Assembly: GCA_029339195.1 (NCBI GenBank)
Contig: JAPTJF010000215.1
Coordinates: forward strand, 1-64,000
Length of the DNA stretch: 64,000 bases
Source: Micractinium sp. NFX-FRZ
Taxonomy: Eukaryota; Chlorophyta; Trebouxiophyceae; Chlorellales; Chlorellaceae
Direction of reading: 5' to 3'
A program made the translations under genes and the position numbers. Under the pieces are notes generated by a model that saw nothing but the letters and a program-made list of their open reading frames with translations, was not told where the DNA came from and made no database searches. How positions within the stretch are numbered: position 1 is the stretch's first letter; each line of letters starts with the position of its first letter. This document shows, one piece after another, positions 28,294 to 39,446 of the stretch.

Positions 28294-31200
28294 TCACATC
28301 GCGTACACATCCTCCAGCTTGGTGCGCTTCCACCGGTCGGGGCCGCGCACCACCACGTAGACGCAGGTGAGGGCGGCAAAGCCGAGGAAGCAGTAGATGA
28401 AGATGTTCTCGGTGTAGATGTACTTCAGGCCCTGCGGGGGCAAGAGGGAAGAGGGCAGCGGTGAAGGCCGGGCGGGAGAGGGACAAAGAGGGAGGGCAGA
28501 CAATGAGCCGTAGCAGGTGGCGCACACATGCCGCCCCCCCTGCCGTGATTGCCACCCACCTCGCCACGCCACCCTTCCTGACTCTCGCGCTCCCTTCCTC
28601 ACCCCCCACCTGCCCTGGCCCGCACCCCCCCTCCTCTGTACCTGGATGCTGGTCAGCTGCGCGCCGTAGATGTCGTTGATGGCGGTGCCGTCTGCGTACA
28701 GCGCAAAGGCTGCCGTGCAGAACTGGATGGTGGCGGTGGTGGCCAGCAGGATGAGGGCGACGTTGAAGAGGAAGGAGGACATGACGGTGGCGCCGGGGCG
28801 CATGGGGTGCACCCGGAACAGCAGCAGGTTGAGGCCAAACTTGAAGTTGCCCTTGACCACCGCCAGCTGCAGGTAGAAGGCAAACAGGCCAAACAGGAGC
28901 GTGCCAAACAGCGGGAAGGCGTCGTTGGCCCTGCAGGGCAGGCAGGGAGGGCACGGGAGGGGTGGGGGGGGGCAACAGAGGGAAGGTGAGCAGGCTGGGC
29001 GGCGTTGGAGGGCAAGCTGCCGGGATGCGCAGCTGCCAGGGTGCGCAGCTGCTGCCAGGCAAGCGTGCACTCGTAGGCCGGGCATCACCAACTTGACCTT
29101 ACCCTGCCTGCCCCTCCCTCTGCAGCGCTCCCGTGCTGCTTGCCTAGCACTCCTGCTCCCCCAAGACCGCTGGGCACCGCCCCCTGCTGCCCCCTCTCCC
29201 TCCCAATGGATGCCCTCCTCCGACCCGCCCCACACCCCTCCCGCCTCACTTGATGAAGACATCGTTGAGCAGCGGCGTGACGGGCGGGTCTATGAGGATG
29301 TACAGGATGATCTGCAGCACCCAGCAGATGGACAGCGCCAGCCCCAGCAGCCCGCCAAACAGCTTGAGCCAGAAGCCCATCACCGTCAGCACCCACTTGT
29401 AGTCGGGGTCCTCGCTCTGCACGGGGGCCAGGGTGGGAGGGAGGCGGCAGGCAAAGCAGCAGAGGTGGGAGGACCGTTTGGCGCGGAGGTGGGCCATGGG
29501 ACTGGAAACAGCCGATGCACCTGCTTTGCCTCCCCTGCCGCTTGCCTGGCCTGCTGCGCCTGCTTGCCTCCCTGCTGCCTGGCCTGCCCCACCCTCTGGC
29601 TCGCCACCTGCTTTCTGACACCCATAGACACCCCCACCGACATGCCTCCTCCACGCACACACGCGGCACGCCCCGCCCCCACCTGCGGGTACACCATCTC
29701 CAGCTCCTGCTCATCCTCCTCCAGCACCAGCAGCTGGTTGTTCAGCGCCTTGATGTTGCGCCGCCACCGCCAGCTGCGCCCGTTCTCCCGCTCCTCCCGC
29801 TTCAGCGCGTCTGCCAGCTGCCCAATGTCCTTGGCCCGCCGCGCTAGTTCGCGCGCGCGGTCAATGTACTGGGAGCGCGTGATGGTGGCCCGCGGGCGGG
29901 CAATGAACTGGCGGATCCAGTCCACGGGCAGCGACACGATGCCAATGGCGCCAAACACCATGAAGAGGAGCCAGCCCAGGGTGGCCACAATGGCCATCGC
30001 GTACACCAGGATGGACACCCGCACCTTCCACGTCTCGCTGATGCGGTTCACAAAGACGTCGCACTGCGGCAGGAGAGCATGGCGGAGGGTGACTGGGCGG
30101 CAGGAGGGAGAGCGCGCGTGCAGGCAGGTGGCAGAAGAAGAAGGCAGGCGGGGTGCAGGCAGGGGAGACCAGCCGATGCGGCGGTGATTGGGCAGCATGC
30201 GGCGCAGCAAGCATCACGACAGCACAGCATGCAGCAGCTGGGTGCAGCTGCACAGCACGCACAGCAGAGTCCAGCAGCAGCAGGAGGGTATCAAGAGCTT
30301 GTATAGGTGGTGAGCCTTGCTGCTGCTGCTCCCCTTCCGCTTCACCTGCACCCGCCTCCCTGGCCCTTGCCATGTGCCCACCCACGCACGTTGTAACCCA
30401 GCGAAGCCAGGGTGGTATTGACTGCCGGGTTGCCTCCGGCGCTGTTGTAGTTTGCAAAGAGGCCGATGCAGTTGGTGTACATGTATGAGGTGTCGTTCAA
30501 GGTCTTCACCGGCAGCAGCCCCGACCGCGCACCCTGCACATCGTATTCGGCATATCCCGCAAACGCTGCAGCAGGCAACATGGAGGCAGCGGGCAGCCAG
30601 CTGAGCAGCTGCGGTGTGTGTGCTGCGAGTGCGCAGTGCACGAGGTGGGTGCTGCCCGCACGTCTGCACGACAGCTGCCACCAGGTAAGCGACTGTGCCT
30701 GCACACAGGCTGGCCAGCTGCTCAGTGCACCCACCGTATGGAATGGCGATCAAGCAGGCCATCACAAACACTGCGCCAATTGCCCACAGCACGCCGCTGA
30801 GGATGCGGCGGAAGAAGGACCTGCAGCAGCGGCGGGGGACAAGGGACAACACAACATGACGTAACAACCTTTAGCGCGCGGTGGAGCTGGCACCAGCAAC
30901 ACTTTGCTGCTGGCACTGCACGCAAGTGCCAGCGCTGCCACGGACATCTGCCACTTGCTGCTGCTGCCACTTTCTGTTGTGGGTGCTTTGCTGCCGGCGG
31001 CACCGCCCGGCCACACCGCCCCCCGCCTGCACGCACCACTCGGAGTCGGCCTCATAGTAGAAGATGGAGAATGGGACGAGCACAAAGGTGATCGCCATGT
31101 TGGCAATGTACACCGCATACCACAGAGTCTTCATGGGTATGTCGTCCTCGCACGACGACAGCGGTATGTTCAGGTCGCACGCCTGCTGGTTGGCAACGTC

Positions 31201-31543
31201 CAGCGGGAAGAGTAATATGGTCCACATGGCGACGGAGAAGCCCAGCAGCACGACAATCTTGGGGATCCATGCCTGGTTCTTGTCCTCGGGGTGCTGGAAG
31301 TGCACCACAAAGTAGAGCGAGATGAAGAGGACCAAAATGGCCACCACCACCGTGATAACTGCGCAAGGCAGGCGGGGGCAGCGCAGCGGATCAAAGCGTG
31401 GCCAGCCCCAGGGCAGCGAGAGCGCCCGGCAGGGCGGTCAGCCCGCGAGGCTCCAGTTGGGCCCGCTGCCCGCGACAGCGTCTGCAGCGCCCGTTCGGCT
31501 GTCACAAGACTCCTGCCAACTCACTTATAAGAAACCAGTTCAT
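28294..31543 (-). CDS. LIMR-family (LMBR1-like) multi-pass membrane protein
   Basis: Plant and algal LIMR proteins are about nine-pass membrane proteins related to LMBR1/LMBRD1; their job in plants is not settled. Eight exons, 525 aa: 31543-31525, 31358-31037, 30820-30735, 30565-30390, 30063-29683, 29416-29250, 28930-28642, 28431-28294. Family blocks in order: VVHFQHPEDKNQAWIPK, LFPLDVANQQACD, MKTLWYAVYIANM, SFFRRILSGVLWAIGAVFV, the cytosolic stretch RPRATITRSQYIDRARELAR with EERENGRSWRWRRN, LVLEEDEQELEMVYPQ, LLNDVFIKANDAFPLFGTLL, HPMRPGATVMSSFLFNVALI and GLKYIYTENIFIYCFLGFA. Hydrophobic helices alternate with these loops and a coiled coil lies in the central loop. Exon 1 codes for only six complete residues. 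It pairs head-to-head with the J-domain gene. Confidence 0.92.
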
Positions 31544-31829
31544 GGCTGCCGGCGGTGCTGCTCCTACTGGGCGCGCCGCGCTCTCATTCGCAGGCAGCTA
31601 CCGCTCTGCCAGCGGCGACTCTTAGCGTGTCCTTTAGTCCTTCAGCTGAAACTAATTGCCGGCATTGGGAACAGCTGGAGAAACCTGGACGCCACGTCGG
31701 CTGAGTTGTTTGGCAATTGAGAGCGCGTCGGGGCATACATTGCATGTCCCATTGGCAGCATCATATTTCAAAGCATTGTCAGGAGCCGGGGGGGAGGCAT
31801 TTGTTATTCCTGCCTTGCAACCCTTGGCC
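31544..31829. promoter_or_regulatory. Bidirectional promoter region, LIMR / J-domain gene
   Basis: 286 bp between divergent start codons, with no exon on either strand. Confidence 0.5.
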
Positions 31830-33398
31830 ATGTGGCTTTCCCTCGCTGCCAGGCGCCAAGCACATCAGCTGGCCTGTGCACTGGTCGCACGGAGCGCAGC
31901 AGGCGGGTTGGAGGCGCTGGGAGGGTCCACCCGCGGCGTGCACAGGCTGTCCAAAGACGAGGCGCTGGCGGCCAAGGTGCGGGTGCTAGCAGCTCCTTTC
32001 CTGCCAGCACCTCAGTCCCATGTGTCACACCATGCACTGCGAGCACACATATATAGATATGAAGCATTGTGCTGAAGCCCACCATCTGGCATGCTGGCTG
32101 CGGCCGCTCATGCCCTGGGCGTGCCTCGCTCTCTTCCCGTCGATCCATGCGTGGCGCCACCCCATCTCCTCTGCTGCAGCGTGACCGGCGCAAGCAGCGG
32201 CGCAGAGCCAACCGAGAGCTCAAGGAGCAGGTTTCTTCCCACATCTTTGGCTGGCAGTGCAAGCCGCAGGTGAGGTGGAGCCCGGGGGCTCCAGCCTGTG
32301 CACTGCACCCAGCTGAGCGCCTGTTGATGTCAAGGAGCGCACTGCCTGTCCTGTTGACACAATGCACCTCACTGCTGCCTTGGGCACCTGTAGTAAGCAT
32401 CAGACTGCGCATTCCCCTGCCAGCTGTGCTGCCCTCACGTCTTCACCCTGTCGCGCCACCTGCAGGCGCCCTCCAAGCCGCCGGCCCCCACTAGGGCCCG
32501 CCCCGCCCGTTCCAAGCCTGCTGCCAGCCATACAAGCACTGCCAGCAGTGAGGATGAGGGCAGTGACCTCGAGGAGGACTGGAAGCTGTTCCAGGCCATG
32601 CTGGGCCAGCCGCGCAGCGCAACAGAGAAGCGGCGGTTTGCCAGGGCATGGCAGCAGTGGCAAGCGGCCTGCGCCCACGAGCGGGCTGGTGGCCGTGGCG
32701 GCATGAGTGCAGGCGGTGGCAGCAGCACCTGGGGTTGGGGGGGTGCTGCAGCAGGAGGGGCCGAGAGCTCGCAGGGCGGCCCCTCCAGCAGCACCGGCGG
32801 CAGCTGGAGGGGCAGCGCTGGGGCCAGTGCTGGACCACGCTGGGGCCAGGCCAACTGGAGTTGGGAGGACTTCCGGCAAGAAGCCTCCAGCAGCAGCAGC
32901 AGCAGCAACAGTGGCGGCGGTGGGAGCTGGCAGTTCAGCGGCTGGGGAGATGAGGAGGCATGGTATGAACCAGCGCAGGGTGCCCGCCGTGGCAGCAGCA
33001 GCAGCAGCAGCAGCAGGCACGCAGGGGGCAGCGCCTGGGGCTGGCGCAACGCCTGGCAGCACTTTGGCAGCAGCAGCGGCAGCGGGTGGCAGCACAGCAG
33101 CTGGCAGTACAGCGGCAGCAGTACTGGCGGTGGCAGCAGCGTGCACAGCAGCAGGTCGCACACCAGCATACGCCTTCTGGGGCTAGACCCCAGCTGGCTG
33201 TCCCTGCGCTGCGGGCGACGGCTGAAGCAGGCGTACCTGGCGCAGGCAAAGGCGCTGCACCCAGATGTGCACGCCGGCAGCGGGTGCGCACGCAGCGCCG
33301 CAGCGGCAGAGGCAAAATTCAAGGAGGTGCAGGCGGCTTATGAGGAGCTTCTTGCGCTGGTGGCACAGCCAGCAGCTGCGGCAACGGGGCAGCGGTAG
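31830..33398 (+). CDS. J-domain (DnaJ) protein with Trp/Ser/Gly-rich central region
   Basis: Probable Hsp70 co-chaperone. Exons 31830-31976, 32180-32269, 32466-33398 give 389 aa. The start is the ATG opening MWLSLAARRQAHQLACALVA, an Arg/Ala/Leu-rich leader without acidic residues that looks like a mitochondrial or plastid presequence. Exon 2 is strongly basic (RDRRKQRRRANRELKEQ). A long low-complexity region follows, with tryptophans spaced among Ser and Gly (NWSWEDFRQE, SWQFSGWGDEEAWYEP, WGWRNAWQHFG, WQHSSWQYSG). The J domain is at the extreme C-terminus, about residues 320-380: RLLGLDPSWLSL, RRLKQAYLAQAKALHPD with the HPD tripeptide intact, and AKFKEVQAAYEELLAL. No zinc finger or DnaJ C-terminal domain is present, so it is a class III J protein. 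Clients are unknown. Confidence 0.82.
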
Positions 33399-33785
33399 CA
33401 GCTGCTGGGCAACCCTGTGCAGTGCGCAAAAGAATAGAGCTTGCTGTGATGCCTGCAACACGCATCTGCGTCACGCCCACGCGCCTTGAGCTTCCTGCGG
33501 TGCCACCCTGTAACTGTTGTCATCATGATTTGCATGGTACAGAAGGTTGGGTGCAGCAGAGGTGTCGGATTAATTCAATCTGAGGCTGTGGGGCTGAACA
33601 ACAGAAGGGAAAATGGAGGCGTGCCGGGCTCAGGAAAAATACACAACAGTGTTGGCTGGGCAGCAAGACACCGGGCCAAACCATGGCCGCCTCGGTGACT
33701 AGCGGCCACTATGGCAACAGGAATCACGGTGTTAGGTTTGCTATGAGACAGAGGCACAACTGAGCACAGATTGCATCTGCATTGC
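33399..33785. other. Convergent 3' region, no gene seen
   Basis: Gap between the J-domain gene (+) and the plastid protein (-); 3' UTR sequence. Confidence 0.5.
33509..33513 (+). terminator. TGTAA polyadenylation signal, J-domain gene
   Basis: TGTAA about 110 bp after the stop, the expected distance for a green-algal poly(A) signal. Confidence 0.5.
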
Positions 33786-35808
33786 TCACGCCGCCATGCG
33801 CTGCAGCGTCAGCAGCTCCACTCCCGCCAGCCGCCCGCCCACCAGGCGGCGGGCAGCCAGCGCCATCCTGCTGCCCGCCTCATCCAACAGCACGCCCGCA
33901 GCCAGGCTCACATTGCCGCCGCCATCCCCCCCGGTGCTGCAGAAGCTCCAGCAGCGCAGCGGGTGCAGCAGCAGGCCCGGCGGCAGGCTGTCTGCCGACC
34001 ACGGCCTGCCGGGCGCCACCGCCGCACAGGTGCACTCTCCAGTGCTTGGGTCTGCTTTGTAGCGCAGCCCGCCGACCACCTCCCAGCTGCCCGCCAGCGC
34101 GTCGGCTGCCAGCGGTGCCTGGCTGGCAAAGCCCTTCATGCCGCCGCCGCACCCCGACAGCTCCACTTTGCCGCGGTGCGGCGAGTCGTACCTGCAGGGA
34201 GGGCGGCAGGGATGCAGTCACTGCAGTCACTACCACTGTGGTAACCAGGCGAAGGCGTCGCAACCAGGAGCAGAGGATGCAAGGGGAAGCAGGTACCAGC
34301 AGGCCCACGCGAGGGAAAGAGGAAAGCAGAGAAAGAGGCGGCGCGTTCGAAAGTAGGCTGGTATGTCAGGCCATGCCCGGCCTGAGCTCCACATGGCACC
34401 ACTGCCACACTGCGGCACCGCCACATCCCACACATCCGGCCCCCCTGCGCAGGCCCCTCCCCATCCTCAGCCCAGCCCTGCACGCCCCGACCCGTGCACC
34501 CTCCCCAGCCCAGCCCTGCCTGCTCACCGCTCCGAGTGCAGCTCCACGCTTTCCAGCTGCCACGTGCCCTCCGCCCCCACCCGCTGCAGGTTGTGCACCA
34601 CCCGCAGCCGCATGGGCTTCCCCTGCTGCCCGCCCTCGGGCACCGGCAGCGCCAGGCAGAGCTCGCTGGCCGCCTTGAGGCAGTCGGGTGCAGAGATGTC
34701 GGCAGGGCCGGCGCTGTAGCTGCCATCGGGAGCCACGGTGGGGCTGCCCGCCCCTGGTGCGGTGCTGAACAGCTGGGAGGCCTCCTGGGTGTAGGCAATG
34801 GCATCTGCCTCGCAGCCTGCAGGAGGACACAACAACAAGAACAATGGGATGCGGGTCAGAAATGAGCAGTGGAGGCAGGGTGCTGGCCAACTGTCAAGAA
34901 TGCCAGCCCAGCCAACCGTGTGGCGGCCGGTGAAGGCGCGCTTGCACCCAAGTCTGCATCTTCAAAACCCAACCCCGCCCCACAGCCTACGCACCAACAG
35001 TGGGCATCATGCGTCGGTTGGTGGCGGTGAGGCCCGCCTCGTCTGCCAGCATGCTGCTCTGCGACTGCCAGTCAAACAGCTCCACACCCCAGTCACGGTA
35101 GGCCTGCAGGGGAGGGGCGGGGCGGGGTGCGGTGCCGTGAGCAGCACGCAAGCCTGTGGGCGTCGTCAGTTTTGCCAAAGGGGGCAGCTCCATGCTGGCC
35201 GGCTGTGCGAACTGGAATGTAGTGTGCAGGGGCATCCATATGATGCAAGTGGCCCCAGTGCTGCTCGTCAGATCCTTGGCCCAGGCCGCTTGCGGTGGCT
35301 CTCCACCCAGTGGCGATATCAGCATGCCTCCTGGATGCGTGCTTGCCTGGGGAACGTAGTACTCAGGCAACTGCAGGGGGCTGCCGTCGGGGCTGAAGGA
35401 CGCGGTCACGCCCTCCCTGCACGCAGCGGGCCGGCACGAGGCAGTCAGCAAGGTGCAGCCGACACGGTGCTGGACGTGGTTGGCAGGGCGGACGTGTCCA
35501 AGGCGCTCGCCTGATTCTACTCACCACTCGCCCGATGCTGCTGCTGCAAAGGCCGGCCACACATCGGTGGCACCGTCCGCGGTGGTAGGCTCGGCGGCGG
35601 GTGCGGTCACCGCAGTGCCGGCAGCGCCGCTGGCGCGGGCTACAGCCGCCCGCTCCTGCGCCCGGTGTTGCTGCTGCCTGGAGCTGATCTGGGTGCAGTG
35701 CAGGGAGCGCTGGTGGCTGTTGCAAGCGACAAAAGGAGCAGGAAACGCCCAGCTGGAGCTGGGCGCTCCCAGAGCCGCAGGCCGAGCTTGTAGAGCTTGG
35801 AAAGACAT
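33786..35808 (-). CDS. Plastid-targeted conserved protein, possibly DUF3598-like
   Basis: Five exons, 385 aa: 35808-35525, 35416-35347, 35103-34995, 34816-34528, 34191-33786. The start ATG (MSFQALQARPAALG) begins a transit peptide rich in Ser, Ala, Arg and Gln, running to about residue 85. The mature protein has GEWEGVTASFSPDGSPLQLP, EYYVPQAYRDWGVELFDWQS, NRRMMPTVGCEADAI, LRVVHNLQRVGAEGTWQLES and YDSPHRGKVELSGCGGG. The opening Trp-Glu-Gly-Val/Ile...LPE...Asp-Trp pattern recalls cyanobacterial and plastid lipocalin-like DUF3598 proteins; this is memory of a family pattern, not a search result. The intron after 35347 starts with GC (CCCCAG|GCAAGC), needed to join YVPQ to AYRDWG. The start codon is 147 bp from that of PSB27 on the other strand. 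Confidence 0.78.
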
Positions 35809-35955
35809 GTCTTGCTTCGAAACGCGGATTGCAAGGCTCGTGAACGAAGCCTGGAGCCAGGAAGCTGCACACAAGCCCCAAGTCCTGCATGCTGTGCTCG
35901 CTCGCCATCCCGATATCTGTGGGCGCTACGAGTTGTTTGTTTGATACATTTCAAG
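35809..35955. promoter_or_regulatory. 147-bp bidirectional promoter, plastid protein / PSB27
   Basis: Very short gap between divergent start codons of two plastid-targeted proteins. It must carry both 5' UTRs and both core promoters, unless one of the starts or a 5' UTR overlaps its neighbour. The sequence is less GC-rich near 35930-35955. Confidence 0.55.
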
Positions 35956-36938
35956 ATGGCTGCAATTCAGGCATTCACAGCTTGCAGGGCAGGCGTGAGC
36001 CTCGCCGGAACCTCCAGCCCGTCGAGCAGGGCTTGCCGGCGGCCACCGGTGCTTGTGGCAGCGTCACAATCATCCAGCAGCAGCAGCAGCAGCAGGGCAG
36101 GACCACAGCGGCAGCAACCCAGCGACGGCTGTAGACCGGGACGGCGGGAGCTGCTGGGAGCGGCGGCTGCTCTGGGCGCCCTCCTCTCCCTGCAGGGTGC
36201 CGCCACTGCTGCCGATGCAACAGTACCCAAAGGTGAGTGGCTGCAGTAACAAGTGCAGGTTGTCACGAGGAGGGGGATGCTGGGTGGTGCACCCCGGCCC
36301 AGTGCCTGCCACCACGGCTCCTGGCGCCCCCCCAGGCGCTGTGCTTCCCCTGCCTCTGCCAGTATGTCGCCCCCCTGACCTCCCCTCCTGTTGCATGGTG
36401 CCTGCAGGCTACCTGGACACCGCCCAGAAGCTGGTCAACGCACTGCGTGAGGCCATCAGCACAGACCTGAGCGATGCCGAGGAGCGGGAGGTGCGGGGGC
36501 CAGGCGGGCAGGTGGCACGCGCGCATGCTCCTCGGCCCTCAGTTGGCCTCAGCCAGCTTGCCACTACAAGATATCGGCTTGAATCACCCATGCATTTCAT
36601 TGTTTACATCCCATACCTCCGCCCTGCCCACACACCCTCCCCCCCATGCGCCCTGCCCGCCTCCCTGCCCTTTGCAGGTGCGCCGCGCCGCCGACCCCGC
36701 CAAGAACCTCGTCCGCGACTTCCTGCAGCGCTGGAAGGGCAACCCGTTGGTGGCTGGGGAGGAGTCTTATGCGCAGCTGACCGCGGCCATACAGCAGCTG
36801 GGTGCCTTCTACAAGGCCAACGGGCAGCGGTCGCGGCTGACGCCAGAGGTGGGGCAGGCGATTCTGGATACGCTCGACGCGGCAGAGGCGGCGCTGCCAG
36901 ACCGGGAAGACGCACGCTCACTGCTGCCCTTCTTCTGA
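35956..36938 (+). CDS. PSB27: Photosystem II assembly factor Psb27, plastid lumen
   Basis: Lumenal factor that binds CP43 during photosystem II assembly and repair. Three exons, 206 aa: 35956-36232, 36408-36490, 36678-36938. The N-terminus (MAAIQAFTACRAG) is a Ser/Arg-rich transit peptide. A twin-arginine lumen signal follows, GRRELLGAAAALGALLSLQG, ending AATA|AD, so Tat export to the lumen is likely. The mature four-helix protein matches Psb27: GYLDTAQKLVNALREAI, AKNLVRDFLQRWKGN, VAGEESYAQLTAAIQQLGAF and a final helix ILDTLDAAEAALPDRED. The C-terminus, ARSLLPFF, is slightly longer than usual. It shares a 147-bp upstream region with another plastid protein. Confidence 0.9.
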
Positions 36939-37344
36939 GCGCGGGCGGGGCCACGGCGGCGCGCCACTGTTATTGCAAGTGATGCGGGTGACGTTGTGCA
37001 GCCGAGCTGCCGATCTATTGTTTCGTGCCTCCCTGCTCACCGGACCTTGACCATGCTGATCAACATGGCATCCCTTGCAACCATGTGAACCGACAGTGCC
37101 ATAAACATGGCTTGGGTGAGCAGTAGGGGAAGCAGGCTTTCCACAATGCTTGAACATCGGCAGGCTGTGGAGAGGAGCGGACCGTACATGCATGCGCGCG
37201 TGGTCGGGGTACGGGCGCCGGCGCCCACCCCGCTCTGCGGTGCTTGCTAAAACTGTCAAGATTTCTCCACTTCTATCGAGATCCCTCTGGCCTAAACCTG
37301 CTTGCGCTTTGATAACCGCCATCACTGCCTACCAGACCTGCTGC

Positions 37345-37380
37345 AGACCGGTGAGCAGACCGGTGAGCAGACGGGTGCTG
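37345..37380 (+). repeat. 12-bp tandem repeat, three copies
   Basis: AGACCGGTGAGC twice in a row, followed by the degenerate copy AGACGGGTGCTG, in the PSB27 3' region. Confidence 0.75.
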
Positions 37381-37383
37381 TAA
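37379..37383 (+). terminator. TGTAA polyadenylation signal candidate, PSB27
   Basis: TGTAA about 440 bp after the PSB27 stop, right at the end of the 12-bp tandem repeat. Confidence 0.4.
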
Positions 37384-37809
37384 CCCATTAGGTGCTCAGC
37401 CGGCCCCCATAAATAACGCGCCCAAACTCTTGTCTCCGATCTGTTTCAACAGGCAACACGCAAATACACAAAGCGGTCCCACGTCCCTACCCACTGGGCA
37501 GTCAAGGAATGGGTTCTCTCGGAATGGCAACTGGCAGCGTGCTCGACTTGCCCTGGGCCCAGGTGATTGCTGGGGAAGATCGAGCCAGACGCGGTTATCG
37601 GTCGTGCGCCGCATCCGCCGCTGCTGCTGGCGCCGCTGCCGCTGCTGCCACTGCGGCTGCCGCTGCCGCTGCCGCTGCCGCCAGCTGGCATGCAGCCGAC
37701 CAGCTACCATCGGTGCTGCCGCCGCCGCGCATTCTGGCACGGCTTGCCGCCCCATATGCGGGCCAGGACCTCATGTTCGCACTGAAACCCAAACCGCTCG
37801 ACACCAAAA

Positions 37810-39446
37810 ATGCAGGAGCTGGCATCGCAGCCGGGCATGGAGACGCTGCTGACGGGGAAGAGCATGGACAAGCTGGACCAGGCGTCAGTGACAGACGCCC
37901 GCAGCGGCCTGGACCCAGACCATCTGGTGGGTGCTGGCGGGGCAGGACTCGGTGCATGAGCCTTGTGTGCTGCCAGCACAAGGCAGTGCAAGTGCCTCAG
38001 TGCACAGGGCACAAGGCAGCGATCGAGTCATTGGCCAGTGGCATGAGCTTCCTGTGAGGGCTGCAGGAATGGGCGGCAGCGCAGGGCAGGGGCTGCGCCA
38101 TGCCGGAACTGAGGGCATGTGCAGGACGCCTGCAATGGGCAGCAGGGACGCTGGCGTGCACAGCGGCCATGCAGGCTGGCTGATGCGTGGGCCAACCTCG
38201 CTCCCACTGCGCTCTCCCGCCTGACCACCTGCTCCCCCGCCGCTCCCCCCATCGTCCTCAGTTTCTTTCCCTGCTCAGGCAGGACCTGCTGCACGACCTG
38301 CTGTTCATGTGGAGCCCCCTGGAGAGGAGCTTCCACACGCTGATGAGCATCGGGTTGGATGTGTGCGGGCACCCCACCATCGTGCACGGCGGCCTCACCT
38401 CGGGTCAGTGGGCACGCCTGCCTGCAGCTGGTGTGCCGGCAGCGCACCCCCCGCCCCAACTTGGTAGTGCTTTTGTTGGACTTCGTCTCTTTTTGGGCAG
38501 ATGTGCACTTTGACCAAGCGTACACCTGCGTACTTAAGACAGGTGGCTTCTTCAGCACTGGCCTTGCCTGCTGTCACCTGCCCTGCCCTGGAAGCATGCA
38601 GCAACCTGCACTCCTCAATTCCCTGCACCCCCACCCTGTTGAACGACTGCAGCAATAATTGATGAGACCACTGGCGGCCTGGTGTATGCGCTTAAAAAGG
38701 CTGGGCAGCTGGGCGAGGGCATAGCGCTCACAGCACGCTTGGAGGTGAGCCGACACTGGTTGAGCAGGGGGCCGGGCGTGGCGTCTGGGTTGAGGCGAGG
38801 CAAGGGGCGAGGGCCAGTGTGCGGGGCACAAAACACAAAGGGGTCGTAGCATCTCAGCTTCTCACACTGCTGCGCAGGGTTCGGGGCTGCATGACACTCG
38901 GCACCGCGGGATGGCTCGCTCACCTTTCTGGGTCGCTCGCACTCCGCGCCCCACCTTTTGTTGCTTTCTGTTTGGGCTGTGTCCCGCCTCAGCGCCCTGC
39001 TGCCCCCCCATCCTGGGGCCCTCTCCCTCACTGTCTCCCCTGCCCTGCCCGCCCATTGCTCCTCGCGCACAGGTGGACTACAAGCGGCCCATCCCTTCTG
39101 GCTCCAACGTGGTGTGCACTGCACGGCTGGAGAAGGTGGAAGGGCGCAAGGTGAGAGCCAAGGGCTGCATGGGCAGGGCACGGTGTGTCGGCCCAGCGGC
39201 AGGCGGGGTAGGGGTCCGTTTTGTAGCTTGGGCCGGCTGTGTGGTCAGGACGAGGCCCTGTGGGGCAACACTCAAGAGGAGGTGACTACCAAACCTTCCC
39301 TCTCACATCGTCTGCGCTTCACCCCCTGCCCTGTGCAGATCTGGGTCACAGCTGAAGTGGCAGACCGCCCGGGCGGCACCGTGTATGCGGCGGGGCGGGC
39401 GCTGTTCGTGACGCCAAAGCAGCAGGCGCTGGCGCAGCAGGGGTGA
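37810..39446 (+). CDS. Hotdog-fold acyl-CoA thioesterase, THEM4/THEM5-like
   Basis: 4HBT-superfamily thioesterase that would hydrolyse acyl-CoA. Exons 37810-37926, 38283-38403, 38653-38744, 39073-39150, 39339-39446 give 171 aa from the ATG MQELASQPGMETLL. Domain signatures: PTIVHGGLTSAIIDETTGGL, the hotdog helix that holds the catalytic Asp/Glu region, LTARLEVDYKRPIPSG, CTARLEKVEGRKIWVTAEV and AAGRALFVTP. DYKRPIPxxS and KVEGRK are the classic THEM4/5 motifs. An in-frame stop sits just upstream of the chosen ATG, so no longer N-terminus is possible without a frame change. The Ala-rich frame that ends here could be joined by a one-base change in the A run 37806-37810. Targeting is therefore unresolved. 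Confidence 0.82.

Larger units (their letters stand above)
36939..37809. other. Intergenic region upstream of thioesterase, with Ala-rich open frame
   Basis: Contains the PSB27 3' UTR and the thioesterase upstream region. From 37521 an open frame (MATGSVLDLPWAQVIAGED, then a long Ala run, then PSVLPPPRILARLAAPY) runs up to the thioesterase start but in a different frame. It may be a displaced leader peptide. Confidence 0.45.

Noticed and set aside
28901..30187. Plus-strand open frame of 428 codons opposite LIMR
   Set aside because: It runs across exons and introns of the LIMR gene without respect for its borders and has no domain.
37509..38057. Ala-rich plus-strand frame read as an independent gene
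   Set aside because: Its 3' half overlaps the thioesterase exon in the wrong frame and its composition there is shadow-like; kept only as a possible displaced leader.
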